NCBI GenBank assembly: GCA_017456845.1
Contig: JAFTIP010000013.1
Coordinates: 1 to 64,000 of the forward strand
From: Ruminococcus sp.
GTDB taxonomy: Bacteria > Bacillota > Clostridia > Oscillospirales > Acutalibacteraceae
Direction: 5' to 3'
DNA length: 64,000 bases
Part shown: piece after piece, positions 1-9,734 of the stretch
Layout: each line of letters starts with the position of its first letter
Position numbering within the stretch: the stretch's first letter is position 1
The notes under the pieces: generated by a model
Databases searched by the model: none
What the model saw: only the letters and a program-made list of their open reading frames with translations
Told to the model about the DNA's origin: nothing
Position numbers and translations under genes: made by a program

Positions 1-225
1 AGCAGTTAAGTTATTCTCTACGCCCTCGGGGATTTCGCCAAGTACAACAAACCAGCTTGAAAAATCCATACCGCCTGTAATAAGGGAAATGAAAGGCATA
101 ATGACGTCGTCAACAAGTGACTTGATAATACCCTGAAAAGCGGCACCGATTACAACACCGACTGCCATGTCGATTACACTACCCTTAGAAATAAAGGCTT
201 TAAACTCTTCGAAAAACTTTTTCAC
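1..225 (-). CDS. mscL: Large-conductance mechanosensitive channel MscL (5' part, cut by window edge)
   Basis: Only the first 75 codons are inside the window; the gene runs off the left edge. It starts with GTG (223-225), preceded by GAAAGGG at good spacing. The protein begins [11 protein letters not shown] and continues into [11 protein letters not shown], the pore-lining first membrane helix typical of MscL, then a second conserved stretch ([11 protein letters not shown]). MscL is a homopentameric inner-membrane channel that opens under high membrane tension to release solutes during hypo-osmotic shock. It lies 28 nt downstream of tyrS on the same strand with no visible terminator between, so it may be the last gene of that transcript. 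Confidence 0.93.
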   Translation of the reverse strand, partial: MKKFFEEFKAFISKGSVIDMAVGVVIGAAFQGIIKSLVDDVIMPFISLITGGMDFSSWFVVLGEIPEGVENNLTA

Positions 226-253
226 TTAGAACACCCTTTCAATAAATATTAAA

Positions 254-1519
254 TTATTTCAAAACGGCTTTGTGGAAAACCTTTTTGCCCTTTTTGATAA
301 CGATGTAACCATCGGTAAAGTCATCTGCTGTAAAGGACTTGAACACATCTGTTACCTTTTCATCCTTTGCAGATACGCCACCCTGCTGAATTAAACGTCT
401 TGCTTCGCCCTTGGATGCAGCTAAGTTACACTTAACCATAAGGTCCATAATGCCGATAGAACCGTCAGTAAAGTCATCAGCAGTAATCTCAGTTGCGGGC
501 ATATTCTCAGTGCTTACTGCACCTGAGAAAAGTGCACGTGCAGTTTCCTGAGCCTTTGTGGCCTCTTCTTCGCCGTGGATAAGCTTTGTAACCTCAAAAG
601 CTAAGATTTCTTTAGCCTTGTTGATTTCACTGCCCTCCCACTGTGCAATCTCGTTGATATAATCAAGAGGTAAGAAGGTTAAAATCTTCATGCAACGGAT
701 AACGTCGGCATCATCAACGTTTCTCCAGTACTGGTAAAACTCGTAGGGGCTGGTCTTGTTGGGGTCAAGCCATAAAGCACCCTTCTCGGTTTTACCCATC
801 TTCTTGCCTTCGTGGTTGGTAAGAAGAGTACAGGTAAAGGCGTTAGCCTTGGTATTCTCGGGGATAGGTGTGCCGTTTTCCTCATGCTCTTTAGCGGCAA
901 TTCTTCTGATAAGCTCAACACCGCCTATCATATTGCTCCACTGGTCGTCACCGCCAAGCTCAAGCTTACAGCCGTACTTCTGATTAAGTACGTAGAAGTC
1001 GTAGCTCTGCATAAGCATGTAATTGAGCTCAAAGAAAGTAAGGCCTCTTTCCATTCTCTGCTTGTAGCATTCGGCAGCAAGCATCTTGGAAATTGTAAAG
1101 TGAACGCCAACCTTCTTGATAAACTGGATGTAGTTAAGGTCTAAGAGCCAGTCGGCATTGTTAACGATAAGAGCCTTGCCGTCGGAAAAGTCGATAAGAT
1201 TGCTCATCTGCTTTTTAAAGCACTCTACATTATGGTTAATGTCTTCCATTGTGAGCATTTTACGCATATCGCTTTTACCAGAGGGGTCACCAACTACACC
1301 TGTACCGCCGCCGAAAAGAGCGATGGGAACATGGCCTGCACGCTGAAGGTGAGCCATCATAATAATGGGAATAAAGTGACCGATATGTAAAGAGTCTGCT
1401 GTGGGGTCAAAGCCTACGTAAAAGTGCACAGGACCTTCATTAAGCTGTTTAACGATTTCCTCTTCGTTTGTGCACTGGGCAACAATGCCACGGGCTTTGA
1501 GTTCTTCAAAAACTGTCAT
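254..1519 (-). CDS. tyrS: Tyrosyl-tRNA synthetase
   Basis: Class I aminoacyl-tRNA synthetase charging tRNA-Tyr with tyrosine. The HIGH motif is at residues 45-48, the KMSKS loop appears as KMGKT near 240-244, and an S4-like RNA-binding domain closes the 421-residue protein. An in-frame TTG three codons upstream would give a longer form, but it lies only 2 nt from the AGGA motif, whereas the ATG at 1519 has acceptable spacing. The gene follows the YgiQ gene after about 70 nt. No T-box leader is visible, which is unusual for tyrS in Firmicutes; it seems to depend on read-through from upstream or on a weak promoter I cannot identify. Confidence 0.96.
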   Translation of the reverse strand: MTVFEELKARGIVAQCTNEEEIVKQLNEGPVHFYVGFDPTADSLHIGHFIPIIMMAHLQRAGHVPIALFGGGTGVVGDPSGKSDMRKMLTMEDINHNVECFKKQMSNLIDFSDGKALIVNNADWLLDLNYIQFIKKVGVHFTISKMLAAECYKQRMERGLTFFELNYMLMQSYDFYVLNQKYGCKLELGGDDQWSNMIGGVELIRRIAAKEHEENGTPIPENTKANAFTCTLLTNHEGKKMGKTEKGALWLDPNKTSPYEFYQYWRNVDDADVIRCMKILTFLPLDYINEIAQWEGSEINKAKEILAFEVTKLIHGEEEATKAQETARALFSGAVSTENMPATEITADDFTDGSIGIMDLMVKCNLAASKGEARRLIQQGGVSAKDEKVTDVFKSFTADDFTDGYIVIKKGKKVFHKAVLK

Positions 1520-1587
1520 TGGTATCAATTCCTTATAAAAAATTATATTCTATAGTATAAAATGAAACTCGACATAGGTCAAGTATT

Positions 1588-3450
1588 TTATCGTCTGTTA
1601 TCTCTTTTTTGAGGTTTTTTGCCTTTGTTTTTACTTTTATTTGTCTGAGTTTGTTTTTTTATGGGAGGAGTAGCACCCTTTACAAGGCAATTTGAGGTAT
1701 TGCCGATAAGGTCTGTTCTTCCTGCCATTTTTAAGCCTTCAATAATAAGAGCTTTATTCTCAGGGCGGTAATACTGCATTAACGCACGCTGGATTCGCTT
1801 TTCTTTGTCAGACTTTGCAACATAGACTTCCTCTAAAGTATAAGGGTCCAATCCTGTATAGAACATTGCGGTGGAAATTGTACCCGGTGTGGGGTAAAAA
1901 TCCTGAACCTGGTCGGGGCGGATTTTCTCTTTCTTGAGAAATACTGCAAGCTCAACCGCTTCTTTAACAGAGCATCCGGGGTGTGAGCTCATAAGATAAG
2001 GCACTACGTACTGCTCTTTGCCCACTCTACGGGTAATGCGGTAAAATTCATCGCAGAATTTTTTGTAGACCTCAATATGAGGCTTACCCATTTTATCAAG
2101 GACGATATTTGAGCAATGCTCAGGAGCAGTTCTCAGCTGACCGCTTACGTGGTGCTCAACAAGCTCTTTAAAAAACTCCTTGTCCCTATCTTCCATAAGA
2201 TAGTCAAAACGAACACCACTTCGGATAAACACCTTTTTAACGTGAGGGAGCGCTCTCAGCTTTCGCAAAAGTTCAAGGTAGTCGCTATGGTCTACGTCAA
2301 GATTTTTGCAGGCTGTGGGAGCTAAACATCTTTTGTTTTTGTAAACGCCAAACTCCAACTGCTTTTGGCAGGAAGGACGGCGGAAGTTGGCAGTAGGGCC
2401 GCCCACGTCGCTTATATATCCCTTGAAATTCTTGTAATTCTTAAAGTCTTCGGCTTCTTTTAAAACCGATTCGTGGCTTCTTACGGTAACAGTTCTGCCC
2501 TGATGAAAGGCAAGGGCACAAAAGTTACAAGCACCAAAACAACCACGGTTATGAGTTATTGAAAACTCAACCTCTTCAATACCTGGCACACCGCCCAAGG
2601 CTTCATAAGTGGGATGATATGTACGCTCATAAGGAAGGGCATACACCGCGTCAAGCTCCTCTGTATTTAAAGGAGGCATAGGCGGATTGCAGATTAAAAT
2701 ACTGTCACCGTGACGCTGAATACATCTTCTGGAAGAAAAGGCATCATTTTGCTCAAGCTCTTTTCTTGCGGCAATGGCGTAGTCCTTTTTAGACTCCTTT
2801 ACCCTCTCATAGCTGGGCAAATCCACCGCGGGCTGAGGGGTATAATCCTTGGTCAAAACTTTGTAGCAAATACCTTTTATTTCATCAAGACTTCTGCCCT
2901 CATTAAGTGCACGGGCAATTTCTCGGGTCTGGTTCTCACCCATTCCGTAGGTAAGGTAATCTGCCTTTGAGTCGAAAAGAATTGAAGGCATAACCTCATC
3001 TTTCCAATAATCGTAGTGGGCAAAACGGCGAAGGGATGCTTCGAGTCCGCCGATAATAATTATGGAATCAGGAAAAAGTCTGCGGACAATGTTACTGTAA
3101 ACCGTAACGGCTCTATCGGGCCTTTTGCCTGACCTGCCGCCAGCGGTGTAAGCATCGTCGCTTCTGTGCTTTTTGTTAACGGTGTAGTGGGCAACCATAC
3201 TATCGATATTACCTGAGTTTATCATAAAACCAAGGCGGGGCTTGCCAAACTGCAGAAATTCCTTGTCTTTTTTCCAGTCGGGCTGTGCAAGAATTGCCAC
3301 TTTAAAGCCCTCATCCTCTAAAACTCGAGAAATAATAGCTGTGCCAAAGGCAGGGTGGTCAACATAAGCGTCGCCTGTTATAAAGACAAAGTCAACCGAG
3401 CTCCAGCCACGAGCTTTAACATCTTCAATTGTAATGGGAAGAAAAGCCAT
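1588..3450 (-). CDS. YgiQ family radical SAM protein
   Basis: A 620-residue radical SAM enzyme of the YgiQ family. The [4Fe-4S]-binding CxxxCxxC is at C304, C308 and C311 (NRGCFGACNFC). The long N-terminal region of about 290 residues before the radical SAM core and the very basic Lys/Asn-rich tail are both normal for the family. The reaction catalysed is not known to me. It starts with ATG 12 nt downstream of ftsK, with AAGGAA upstream, so it is probably cotranscribed with ftsK and tyrS. Confidence 0.93.
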   Translation of the reverse strand: MAFLPITIEDVKARGWSSVDFVFITGDAYVDHPAFGTAIISRVLEDEGFKVAILAQPDWKKDKEFLQFGKPRLGFMINSGNIDSMVAHYTVNKKHRSDDAYTAGGRSGKRPDRAVTVYSNIVRRLFPDSIIIIGGLEASLRRFAHYDYWKDEVMPSILFDSKADYLTYGMGENQTREIARALNEGRSLDEIKGICYKVLTKDYTPQPAVDLPSYERVKESKKDYAIAARKELEQNDAFSSRRCIQRHGDSILICNPPMPPLNTEELDAVYALPYERTYHPTYEALGGVPGIEEVEFSITHNRGCFGACNFCALAFHQGRTVTVRSHESVLKEAEDFKNYKNFKGYISDVGGPTANFRRPSCQKQLEFGVYKNKRCLAPTACKNLDVDHSDYLELLRKLRALPHVKKVFIRSGVRFDYLMEDRDKEFFKELVEHHVSGQLRTAPEHCSNIVLDKMGKPHIEVYKKFCDEFYRITRRVGKEQYVVPYLMSSHPGCSVKEAVELAVFLKKEKIRPDQVQDFYPTPGTISTAMFYTGLDPYTLEEVYVAKSDKEKRIQRALMQYYRPENKALIIEGLKMAGRTDLIGNTSNCLVKGATPPIKKQTQTNKSKNKGKKPQKRDNRR

Positions 3451-3462
3451 AAAATCTATTCC

Positions 3463-6054
3463 TTAATTGTCAATTCGGTTGGTACGCTCCAACCAATCCT
3501 GATATGTGATAAGCACGTCTCTGGGCTTTGCACCCTGATGAGGGCCTACAATGCCCATCTGCTCCATATCGTCAATCATTCGTCCTGCTCGTGCATAACC
3601 AACCTTTAAGCGACGCTGTAAAAGTGAAGTTGAAGCCTGTCCTGCATCTATTACGCACTTAATTGCTTCTTCCATTTTTGCGTCAACCTGAAGCTCGCCT
3701 TCCTCTTCACCGCCACCCTTGGTTTTATTATCAAGGTCTTCAGCGGTAATACGGCGAATCTGCTCTTCGATATCTTCATTATACTGAGCTTTGTTCTGAT
3801 TTTTAATAAAGTCGGTAACTCCCTCAATCTCTTCATCTGTTGCAAAGCATCCCTGAACACGTATGGGCTTGGAAACTCCAACAGGTGCGAAGAGCATATC
3901 ACCCCTGCCTATAAGGTTTTCGGCACCGCTGAAATCAAGGATAGTTCGCGAGTCAACCTGAGAGCTAACCTTAAGGGCAATTCTTGAAGGGATATTCGCC
4001 TTGATAACACCTGTAATAACGTTAACTGATGGACGCTGAGTAGCAATAACAAGGTGCATACCTGCGGCACGAGCCATCTGGGCAAGTCGGCAGATAGCAT
4101 CCTCAACCTCTTTGGGAGCCGCCATCATCAGGTCGGCAAGCTCATCAATTGCAATAACAATCTGAGGTAACTTTTCCTTAGGCACAGGAAGACCCGAAAC
4201 CTCCATGCATACCTCTTCTTCGTCGGTGGAGTTTTCCTCGATGAATTTAAGGTTTGCATCAATAAGTCGGTTATAAGAGTGAATTTCCTTACAGTCATAT
4301 TCTGAGAACAGGCGGTATCTCTGCATCATTTCGGTTACCGCCCAGTTAAGAGCACCTGCAGCTTTTTTGGCGTCCGAAACAACAGGAACCAGCAAGTGAG
4401 GCAAGCCTTTGTATTTAGAGAACTCAACCATTTTGGGGTCAATAAGCACAAACTTAACCTGATCGGGTGTTGCCTTGAAAAGAATACTCATCAGAATTGA
4501 GTTAACACAAACAGATTTACCTGAACCTGTTGTACCTGCAATAAGCAAGTGGGGCATTTTTGCAAGGTCTGTGGAAACAATTTCACCTGAGATATCTTTA
4601 CCCAACACACAGGTAAGCTTAGAGTCAGCCTTTTTGAAAGGCTCTGAGTCAATAAGCTCACGCATTGTAACAACGCTTGTAAATTTGTTGGGCACCTCAA
4701 TACCCACAGCGGCTTTGCCGGGGATAGGAGCCTCGATTCTTACCTTATCGACGGCAAGGTTAAGTGCGATGTCGTCAGCAAGGTTTGTTATTTTATTAAT
4801 CTTAACACCTGCAGCAGGCTTAAGCTCATAGCGTGTAACCGAAGGACCTCGGCAGATATTTGTGATTGAAGCGGCAACACCGAAAGATTTAAGGGTATCT
4901 ACAAGCTTTGTGGCATTATTCTGAAGCTCACGCATTGCATCCCCGTCGTTTGAGTCAAAACGTTGACGTAAAAGTCTTACTGAGGGGAAGGTATAAGCAC
5001 TTGGCGCAGGTTTAGCATCTGCTTTAATTTCTGCTTCGATTGCCTTTTCCTCTTCCTCAAGATTAATATCAATCTTAGCCTTTGGGTCAACACCAACAGT
5101 TTCGGGATTAGCTTGCTTAGCACCGACTTCTGTAACAGGGTTATTTTTTGAATCTGTAATCTGCCTTGCAATTTCTGAGGCCTGATAAATATCGGTATCC
5201 TCCATATAATCGCCATTGGCAATCCGTACAGAATTAATCAGCTTATCAGAAGCGCTGGTATCAAGTACGGGGGTAGGCTCGTCCTCAACTGCAACGTCAG
5301 GTGTAGCCTGACGCTTTTTCTTCTTTCGGCCATCAATGGGAATGTCAATGCGTGCATTATCACGATTGACGCCTGAAAAATCCCTCTCAGGCTCTTCTTC
5401 CTCATAAAGCTTCTGATGCTCTTCGTCGTGTCGTCTTTTACGCTCACGCAAAGCTATCATCTGCTTTTTTGCTACGTTTTCAATATCAATAAGAGATATA
5501 CCCGTTAAAATCATAACCACAGCAATAAGTGCTACAATTACAATAAGCTTAGGCACAAAATTATCACCGATTAAAGCGGTAAGAGTATAGCCTAAAACGC
5601 AGCTTATTACACCGCCTGAAAAAACATTCTGACTTGAATACGTATATGTTTTGCCAATGGACTTGAAAAAATTGATATCCTTTAAATCGCCTGAGCCAAA
5701 AAGATAGAACAAAGAGCTTACCAAAAGCACGGTAAGTATTACTAATGCCACCTTTGTGCCTGCACGATTCATTTGCTTTTCCTTGGCAGTCATAATTGCA
5801 AAATAGCCTAAAGCAACAGGCAATAAATAAGAGCAGAAGCCAAAAATACCGAACATCACCGAGTGAAGCCAGTTCCAGAAATGCTCGCCCTTAAAAAGTG
5901 CCAGAACCAGAAGAATAACGGCAGAGGCAAGCATAAGTATGGCCTTAACCTGAGGGTTAAGCCCTGACTTCTGAGGTGTAGTATTTTTAGATTTACTTTT
6001 TACGGATGGTCTGCCTCTTTTTGCTGTAGAGGCTTTTTTCTTAGTAGAAGCCAA
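3463..6054 (-). CDS. ftsK: FtsK/SpoIIIE family DNA translocase
   Basis: Membrane-anchored ATP-driven double-stranded DNA pump that clears chromosome DNA from the division (or sporulation) septum. Visible parts: a basic N-terminus, four membrane segments within residues 35-190, a charged linker, a RecA-like motor with Walker A GTTGSGKS near residue 508 and Walker B IAIDELADLM near 638, and a C-terminal winged-helix gamma domain that reads KOPS/SRS-type sequences. The start is TTG at 6052-6054, with AAGGATG about 8 nt upstream and no better ATG. The 863-residue length is typical. It lies 37 nt after uppP. Whether it serves as FtsK or SpoIIIE cannot be decided from sequence. Confidence 0.95.
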   Translation of the reverse strand: MASTKKKASTAKRGRPSVKSKSKNTTPQKSGLNPQVKAILMLASAVILLVLALFKGEHFWNWLHSVMFGIFGFCSYLLPVALGYFAIMTAKEKQMNRAGTKVALVILTVLLVSSLFYLFGSGDLKDINFFKSIGKTYTYSSQNVFSGGVISCVLGYTLTALIGDNFVPKLIVIVALIAVVMILTGISLIDIENVAKKQMIALRERKRRHDEEHQKLYEEEEPERDFSGVNRDNARIDIPIDGRKKKKRQATPDVAVEDEPTPVLDTSASDKLINSVRIANGDYMEDTDIYQASEIARQITDSKNNPVTEVGAKQANPETVGVDPKAKIDINLEEEEKAIEAEIKADAKPAPSAYTFPSVRLLRQRFDSNDGDAMRELQNNATKLVDTLKSFGVAASITNICRGPSVTRYELKPAAGVKINKITNLADDIALNLAVDKVRIEAPIPGKAAVGIEVPNKFTSVVTMRELIDSEPFKKADSKLTCVLGKDISGEIVSTDLAKMPHLLIAGTTGSGKSVCVNSILMSILFKATPDQVKFVLIDPKMVEFSKYKGLPHLLVPVVSDAKKAAGALNWAVTEMMQRYRLFSEYDCKEIHSYNRLIDANLKFIEENSTDEEEVCMEVSGLPVPKEKLPQIVIAIDELADLMMAAPKEVEDAICRLAQMARAAGMHLVIATQRPSVNVITGVIKANIPSRIALKVSSQVDSRTILDFSGAENLIGRGDMLFAPVGVSKPIRVQGCFATDEEIEGVTDFIKNQNKAQYNEDIEEQIRRITAEDLDNKTKGGGEEEGELQVDAKMEEAIKCVIDAGQASTSLLQRRLKVGYARAGRMIDDMEQMGIVGPHQGAKPRDVLITYQDWLERTNRIDN

Positions 6055-6091
6055 ATTGAAACATCCTTTATGATAAATTGATTAGAACAAA

Positions 6092-7024
6092 TCAGGCAAA
6101 TGTAAAGCAAACTGTAGATGCTGTTATCATCTCATAAATGCTTACGCCGATTACAAAAAGACCCATAATTGCTGTATAGATTACGAAAATATATGTACGG
6201 TCTGTTTTAAGAAGCCACTTGAAAAGTGCAATTGAAAAATAGCCCACAACTGCTGAGAAAATCACGCCCACAATCACAGGGCCAATATCAACAGAAAGAC
6301 CTTCGGGAGCTTTGATAGCATCCAAAAGCTCTAAAGCTGCAGCGGCAAGTATTGAAGGAATGGCAAGAACAAAGGTGTAATCCATGGCATCCTGCTTTTT
6401 AATGCTTCTGAACTGACCTGCAGCTAAAGTTGAACCGGAGCGTGAAAGACCGGGTAAAATAGCGGCAACACACTGAACTAAACCAACTGTAATGGCATCT
6501 AAAACATTGTAGCGAGACTTAAGCTTTGTTTTGCCCTGATAAGCCAAAGCCTCGTTTTTTCTGTTAACCTTTGAGCTTGTGAAAAGCAAAACTGAAGTAA
6601 GCAAAAGCGAAATACCTGTTACGATAAAATAGGACTTATCGCCCGTTAAGATATCGGCAAGGTCCTTAACCTTCATATCATTTCCGATAGGAACAAACAA
6701 AAGGAATAAAGGAACAAGACCTATAACAAGCATTAAAAGAAGGTTTTCGTCGTCAGAAAGCTTTTTGAAGTTAAGCTTTCCTGTAAAAAGCTTTTTAACC
6801 ATAGAGCCAAAAGCCTTAATAAGTCTGAATATCAGCTTATAATAAAAGGCACAAACTGCAACAAGTGTGCCCAAATGAAGCATAACATTTAAGAAAAGGT
6901 TACCCTCACCGGAAAGACCTGTGAAATGCTGAAAAATGTTAAGATGTCCGCTGCTGCTGACAGGCAAAAATTCGGTTAATCCCTGAACTATGCCCTGCAA
7001 AGCGGCAAGTATGTAGTCTATCAT
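6092..7024 (-). CDS. uppP: Undecaprenyl-diphosphatase
   Basis: Integral membrane enzyme that dephosphorylates undecaprenyl pyrophosphate to recycle the lipid carrier for peptidoglycan and other wall polymers; overexpression gives bacitracin resistance. Diagnostic motifs are GLTEFLPVSSSGHL near the N-terminus and LPGLSRSGST in the second half, with about eight hydrophobic helices. ATG at 7024 is preceded by GGAGG at 9 nt and is preferred over an ATG five codons upstream that overlaps this ribosome binding site. It follows the TepA-like gene after 38 nt. Confidence 0.95.
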   Translation of the reverse strand: MIDYILAALQGIVQGLTEFLPVSSSGHLNIFQHFTGLSGEGNLFLNVMLHLGTLVAVCAFYYKLIFRLIKAFGSMVKKLFTGKLNFKKLSDDENLLLMLVIGLVPLFLLFVPIGNDMKVKDLADILTGDKSYFIVTGISLLLTSVLLFTSSKVNRKNEALAYQGKTKLKSRYNVLDAITVGLVQCVAAILPGLSRSGSTLAAGQFRSIKKQDAMDYTFVLAIPSILAAAALELLDAIKAPEGLSVDIGPVIVGVIFSAVVGYFSIALFKWLLKTDRTYIFVIYTAIMGLFVIGVSIYEMITASTVCFTFA

Positions 7025-7062
7025 AAAATATACCTCCATATATGTATTACCCCAAAGGGGTA

Positions 7063-7812
7063 TTATTGATTATTTATCATCTCATAGAGGGCATCCATAG
7101 CCTCAGCAAGAGTCCCTACAGAGTCAATAAGACCTTCGTCTACAGCTTCCTGTCCCTCTAAAATTGTGCCGATATCAAGCACAAGCTCACCTGTATTAAG
7201 CACCAGCTCGTTGTATCTGCCCTTTGAAATATTAGAATTATCTGAAACAAAGGTGGTAATTCTGTCCTGCATTTTTCTGAAATACTCAAAGGTCTGTGGA
7301 GCACCTACGGTAAGCCCTGTGGTGCGAACAGGATGCACCGTCATAGAAGCACTTTTTGCTATAAAGCTTTTCTTTGACGCCACAGCTAAGGGAATCCCTA
7401 TAGAGTGACCGCCTCCAAGAACAATTGAAACCACAGGCTTTTTCATTCCCGAAATAACCTCGGCAATAGCAAGCCCTGCCTCTACATCTCCTCCGCAGGT
7501 GTTGAGAAGAATCAGAAGTCCGCTGATTCTGTCGTCCTCATCCACCGCCACAAGCTGAGGAATTACATGCTCATACTTAGTAGCTTTATTTGAGGGCGGT
7601 AAAATATAATGCCCCTCAATCTGACCTACAATGGTAAGGCAATGAATAATAACACCATTGCGGTTAACAAGCACTGAGCCTGTTTCGTTAATCTGCTCAG
7701 TAGTCGTTTCTGAAACCGGCGAATTTTCAACCTCTGCCCCATCGTTTTCGGCAGGATTTCGGATGTAGGAGTCGTCTTCATTAATTACATTATTTTTAGC
7801 TGATTTACTCAT
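7063..7812 (-). CDS. TepA-like ClpP-fold serine protease
   Basis: A 249-residue ClpP-superfamily protein closely matching Bacillus TepA/YmfB. The segment GGGHSIGIPLAVA carries the catalytic serine region, and MTVHPVRTTGL supplies the histidine-containing motif. The N-terminal 60 residues are acidic and low-complexity, and there is no signal peptide. TepA-type proteins have been linked to degradation of secretory signal peptides and to sporulation-related proteolysis in bacilli; the substrate here is unknown. ATG is preceded by GAGGTG. It is the first gene of the tepA-uppP-ftsK-ygiQ-tyrS run, with its own promoter just upstream. Confidence 0.85.
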   Translation of the reverse strand: MSKSAKNNVINEDDSYIRNPAENDGAEVENSPVSETTTEQINETGSVLVNRNGVIIHCLTIVGQIEGHYILPPSNKATKYEHVIPQLVAVDEDDRISGLLILLNTCGGDVEAGLAIAEVISGMKKPVVSIVLGGGHSIGIPLAVASKKSFIAKSASMTVHPVRTTGLTVGAPQTFEYFRKMQDRITTFVSDNSNISKGRYNELVLNTGELVLDIGTILEGQEAVDEGLIDSVGTLAEAMDALYEMINNQ

Positions 7813-7874
7813 GAAAAATACACCTCAAAGGTAGTATTGCCCACAAGTTCCCTTATAATGTATATATATTATTT

Positions 7875-7903
7875 ATTATATCAAAACTTGAGTCTATCTT
7901 CAA
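7875..7903 (-). promoter_or_regulatory. Sigma-A-type promoter for tepA-like operon
   Basis: On the minus strand TTGAAG, a 17-nt spacer and TATAAT lie about 63 nt upstream of the tepA-like start. This is the only strong promoter seen for the run down to mscL. Confidence 0.65.
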
Positions 7904-7948
7904 GTTTTAATTTATATTTCTTTATTACAATATTGTTTTCGATTTTTG

Positions 7949-7957
7949 TGTTATGAT
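7949..7957 (+). promoter_or_regulatory. Extended -10 promoter for CNNM-family gene
   Basis: TGTTATGAT matches an extended -10 element (TGn plus TATGAT) about 20 nt upstream of the TTG start. No good -35 is present at normal spacing, consistent with an extended -10 promoter and with a very short leader. Confidence 0.45.
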
Positions 7958-7977
7958 ATACTTGAGGTGTTATAAAT

Positions 7978-9243
7978 TTGAACATTAGTATTTATTTAGT
8001 AATTATCGTAATTTTAATTGCTCTTTCAGCCTTTTGCTCTTGTATTGAAACTGCTTTTTCCTGTGCAAACAATATAAGGCTTAAAAAATTTGCCGACGCA
8101 GGGAGCAAAAAGGCAAAGGTTGCACTTTATATAATCAATAATTACGACAAAGCCCTTACGGCTATCCTCATTTTAAACAACATTGTAAATCTCGGATGCT
8201 CATCACTTGCAACTGTTGTTTGCCTTGAGCTTTTCGGTGATTACGGTGCCGCAATTTCTACAGGTGCCACTACCCTTTTGGTGCTTACTTTCGGCGAAGT
8301 TATTCCAAAATGCCTTGGCAAAGAGAAAAGTGATTCTATTTCTATGGCTGTTGCAAGAATCCTTAAGATAATGATGGTTATACTTACACCCTTTATCTTC
8401 TTCTTTTCTGCCTTAAAAAACCTTGCCCTTAAGCTTTTCAGAGTTAAACAGGAGGACTCCACCGTTACAGAAGATGAGCTTAAGATTATTGTTGAAAGCA
8501 TTGAGGAACAGGGGGTTTTAGAGGAACAGGAATCCCAGATGGTGCGTTCTGCCCTTGACTTTGACGAAAAAACCGCTGAGGAAATTCTTACCCCCAGAGT
8601 TGACGTTACAGCAATTGATATTGACGAAGATACAGACACAATCACTGAGATTATTCGTACTCAGCGTTATTCACGAATCCCTGTTTACAAGGGCTCGGTT
8701 GACAATATTATAGGTATTTTACATAGCTGGGACTATATGGACGAGATTATCAAGGGCAATACTCCCGACCTTAAAAAGCTTATTATAAAGCCTGAGTTTA
8801 TTTTCAGAACCCAGAAGCTTTCGGCAATCTTAGCAAACTTCCGCAAAAAGAAACTTCACATTGCAATCGTTACCGACGAATACGGCGGAACCTTAGGTAT
8901 TCTTACAATGGAAGATTTGCTCGAAGAAATTGTAGGCGAAATTTGGGACGAAGACGAAGAAATCGAGCAGGATTTCACAAAGCTTGCCGAGGGCAAATAC
9001 AAAGTCAGCGGTGATATGGAGCTTGAGGATATGCTTGAGCTCTTCGACAAAAAACTTGATGACATCGACTGCGACAGCTTAACCGTTGGCGGCTTTGTGT
9101 TTGAAACCTTAGGCACAATCCCCAAGAAGAATGAAACCTTCACCCGTGACGGAATGGAATTTAAAGTTCTTAAAGTTAAAGACCAGAGAATTCATAGTGT
9201 AATTGTTAAAGCCTTGGAAATAGAGGATGAAGACCATGAGTGA
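7978..9243 (+). CDS. CNNM/HlyC-CorC family membrane protein with CBS domains
   Basis: Hemolysin-C/CorC/CNNM-type membrane protein. The N-terminal DUF21 region has three to four membrane helices (to about residue 145). A tandem CBS pair follows (about 190-330), containing the characteristic RIPVYKG and IVTDEYGGTLGILTMEDLLEEIVGE-type block. A CorC_HlyC C-terminal domain ends the protein at 421 residues. Members are implicated in Mg2+/Co2+ efflux or homeostasis, with CBS domains sensing adenine nucleotides. The start is TTG at 7978-7980, justified by GAGGTG 8 nt upstream. Its stop codon overlaps the next gene by 8 nt. Confidence 0.93.
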   Translation: MNISIYLVIIVILIALSAFCSCIETAFSCANNIRLKKFADAGSKKAKVALYIINNYDKALTAILILNNIVNLGCSSLATVVCLELFGDYGAAISTGATTLLVLTFGEVIPKCLGKEKSDSISMAVARILKIMMVILTPFIFFFSALKNLALKLFRVKQEDSTVTEDELKIIVESIEEQGVLEEQESQMVRSALDFDEKTAEEILTPRVDVTAIDIDEDTDTITEIIRTQRYSRIPVYKGSVDNIIGILHSWDYMDEIIKGNTPDLKKLIIKPEFIFRTQKLSAILANFRKKKLHIAIVTDEYGGTLGILTMEDLLEEIVGEIWDEDEEIEQDFTKLAEGKYKVSGDMELEDMLELFDKKLDDIDCDSLTVGGFVFETLGTIPKKNETFTRDGMEFKVLKVKDQRIHSVIVKALEIEDEDHE

Positions 9244-9664
9244 TTCAAATGCAGGTTCTAATCGTTTTGGAAAAATCAAATCTATTTTGACGAGTATTGG
9301 CTTATTTTCACATTGCTTTATTTTTAATTTTATTATTATGTACTGCTATCTGGTATATGGTGTATCAGGCAAAGGCAGAGGACATGGACACATATCTTTT
9401 ATTGTTTACGGGTTAATTGCGACAATAATAAATGTTGTCCCACTGTTTATAATGTCAACTAAACAGTTTCTGCCCAAGGCAAGTATAGTTACAGCATTGA
9501 TTACAAATGTGCTTACTTCCTCATTCAATTTTTCACTATTCCTATTGTACAATTTAAATTTTTCAGTACCAGCTGACATATTTTTCTTTATAGCTAATTT
9601 ATTTACTTATCTGATTATCATATCAATCTCGATTATTTCAGCTATAGTACGAAATAAAGACTAA
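9236..9664 (+). CDS. Small four-helix membrane protein, unknown function
   Basis: A 142-residue hydrophobic protein with about four predicted membrane helices and a polar N-terminus (MSDSNAGSNR). I do not recognise the family. ATG at 9236 has GAGG 9 nt upstream and overlaps the end of the CNNM gene by 8 nt, so translation is probably coupled. An in-frame ATG at 9227 has no good ribosome binding site. The gene is noticeably AT-rich compared with its neighbours, which may reflect later acquisition or simply its hydrophobic composition. A strong terminator follows immediately. Confidence 0.7.
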   Translation: MSDSNAGSNRFGKIKSILTSIGLFSHCFIFNFIIMYCYLVYGVSGKGRGHGHISFIVYGLIATIINVVPLFIMSTKQFLPKASIVTALITNVLTSSFNFSLFLLYNLNFSVPADIFFFIANLFTYLIIISISIISAIVRNKD

Positions 9665-9668
9665 AAAT

Positions 9669-9706
9669 CACACCGCAGACTTTCAGTTGAGTCTGCGGTG
9701 TTTTTC
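9669..9706 (+). terminator. Bidirectional rho-independent terminator
   Basis: Perfect 12-bp stem ACACCGCAGACT/AGTCTGCGGTGT with an 8-nt loop, followed by TTTTT on the plus strand and ATTTTT on the minus strand. It sits between the convergent small membrane protein gene and rubrerythrin. Confidence 0.9.
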
Positions 9707-9734
9707 ATAGGATATTTTATTATTAAGCTATAAA

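Noticed and set aside
688..1346. Several overlapping frames within tyrS
   Set aside because: Shadows of tyrS in other frames without initiation signals.
9669..9706. Attachment site candidate
   Set aside because: It is an ordinary bidirectional terminator between convergent genes; no integrase nearby.
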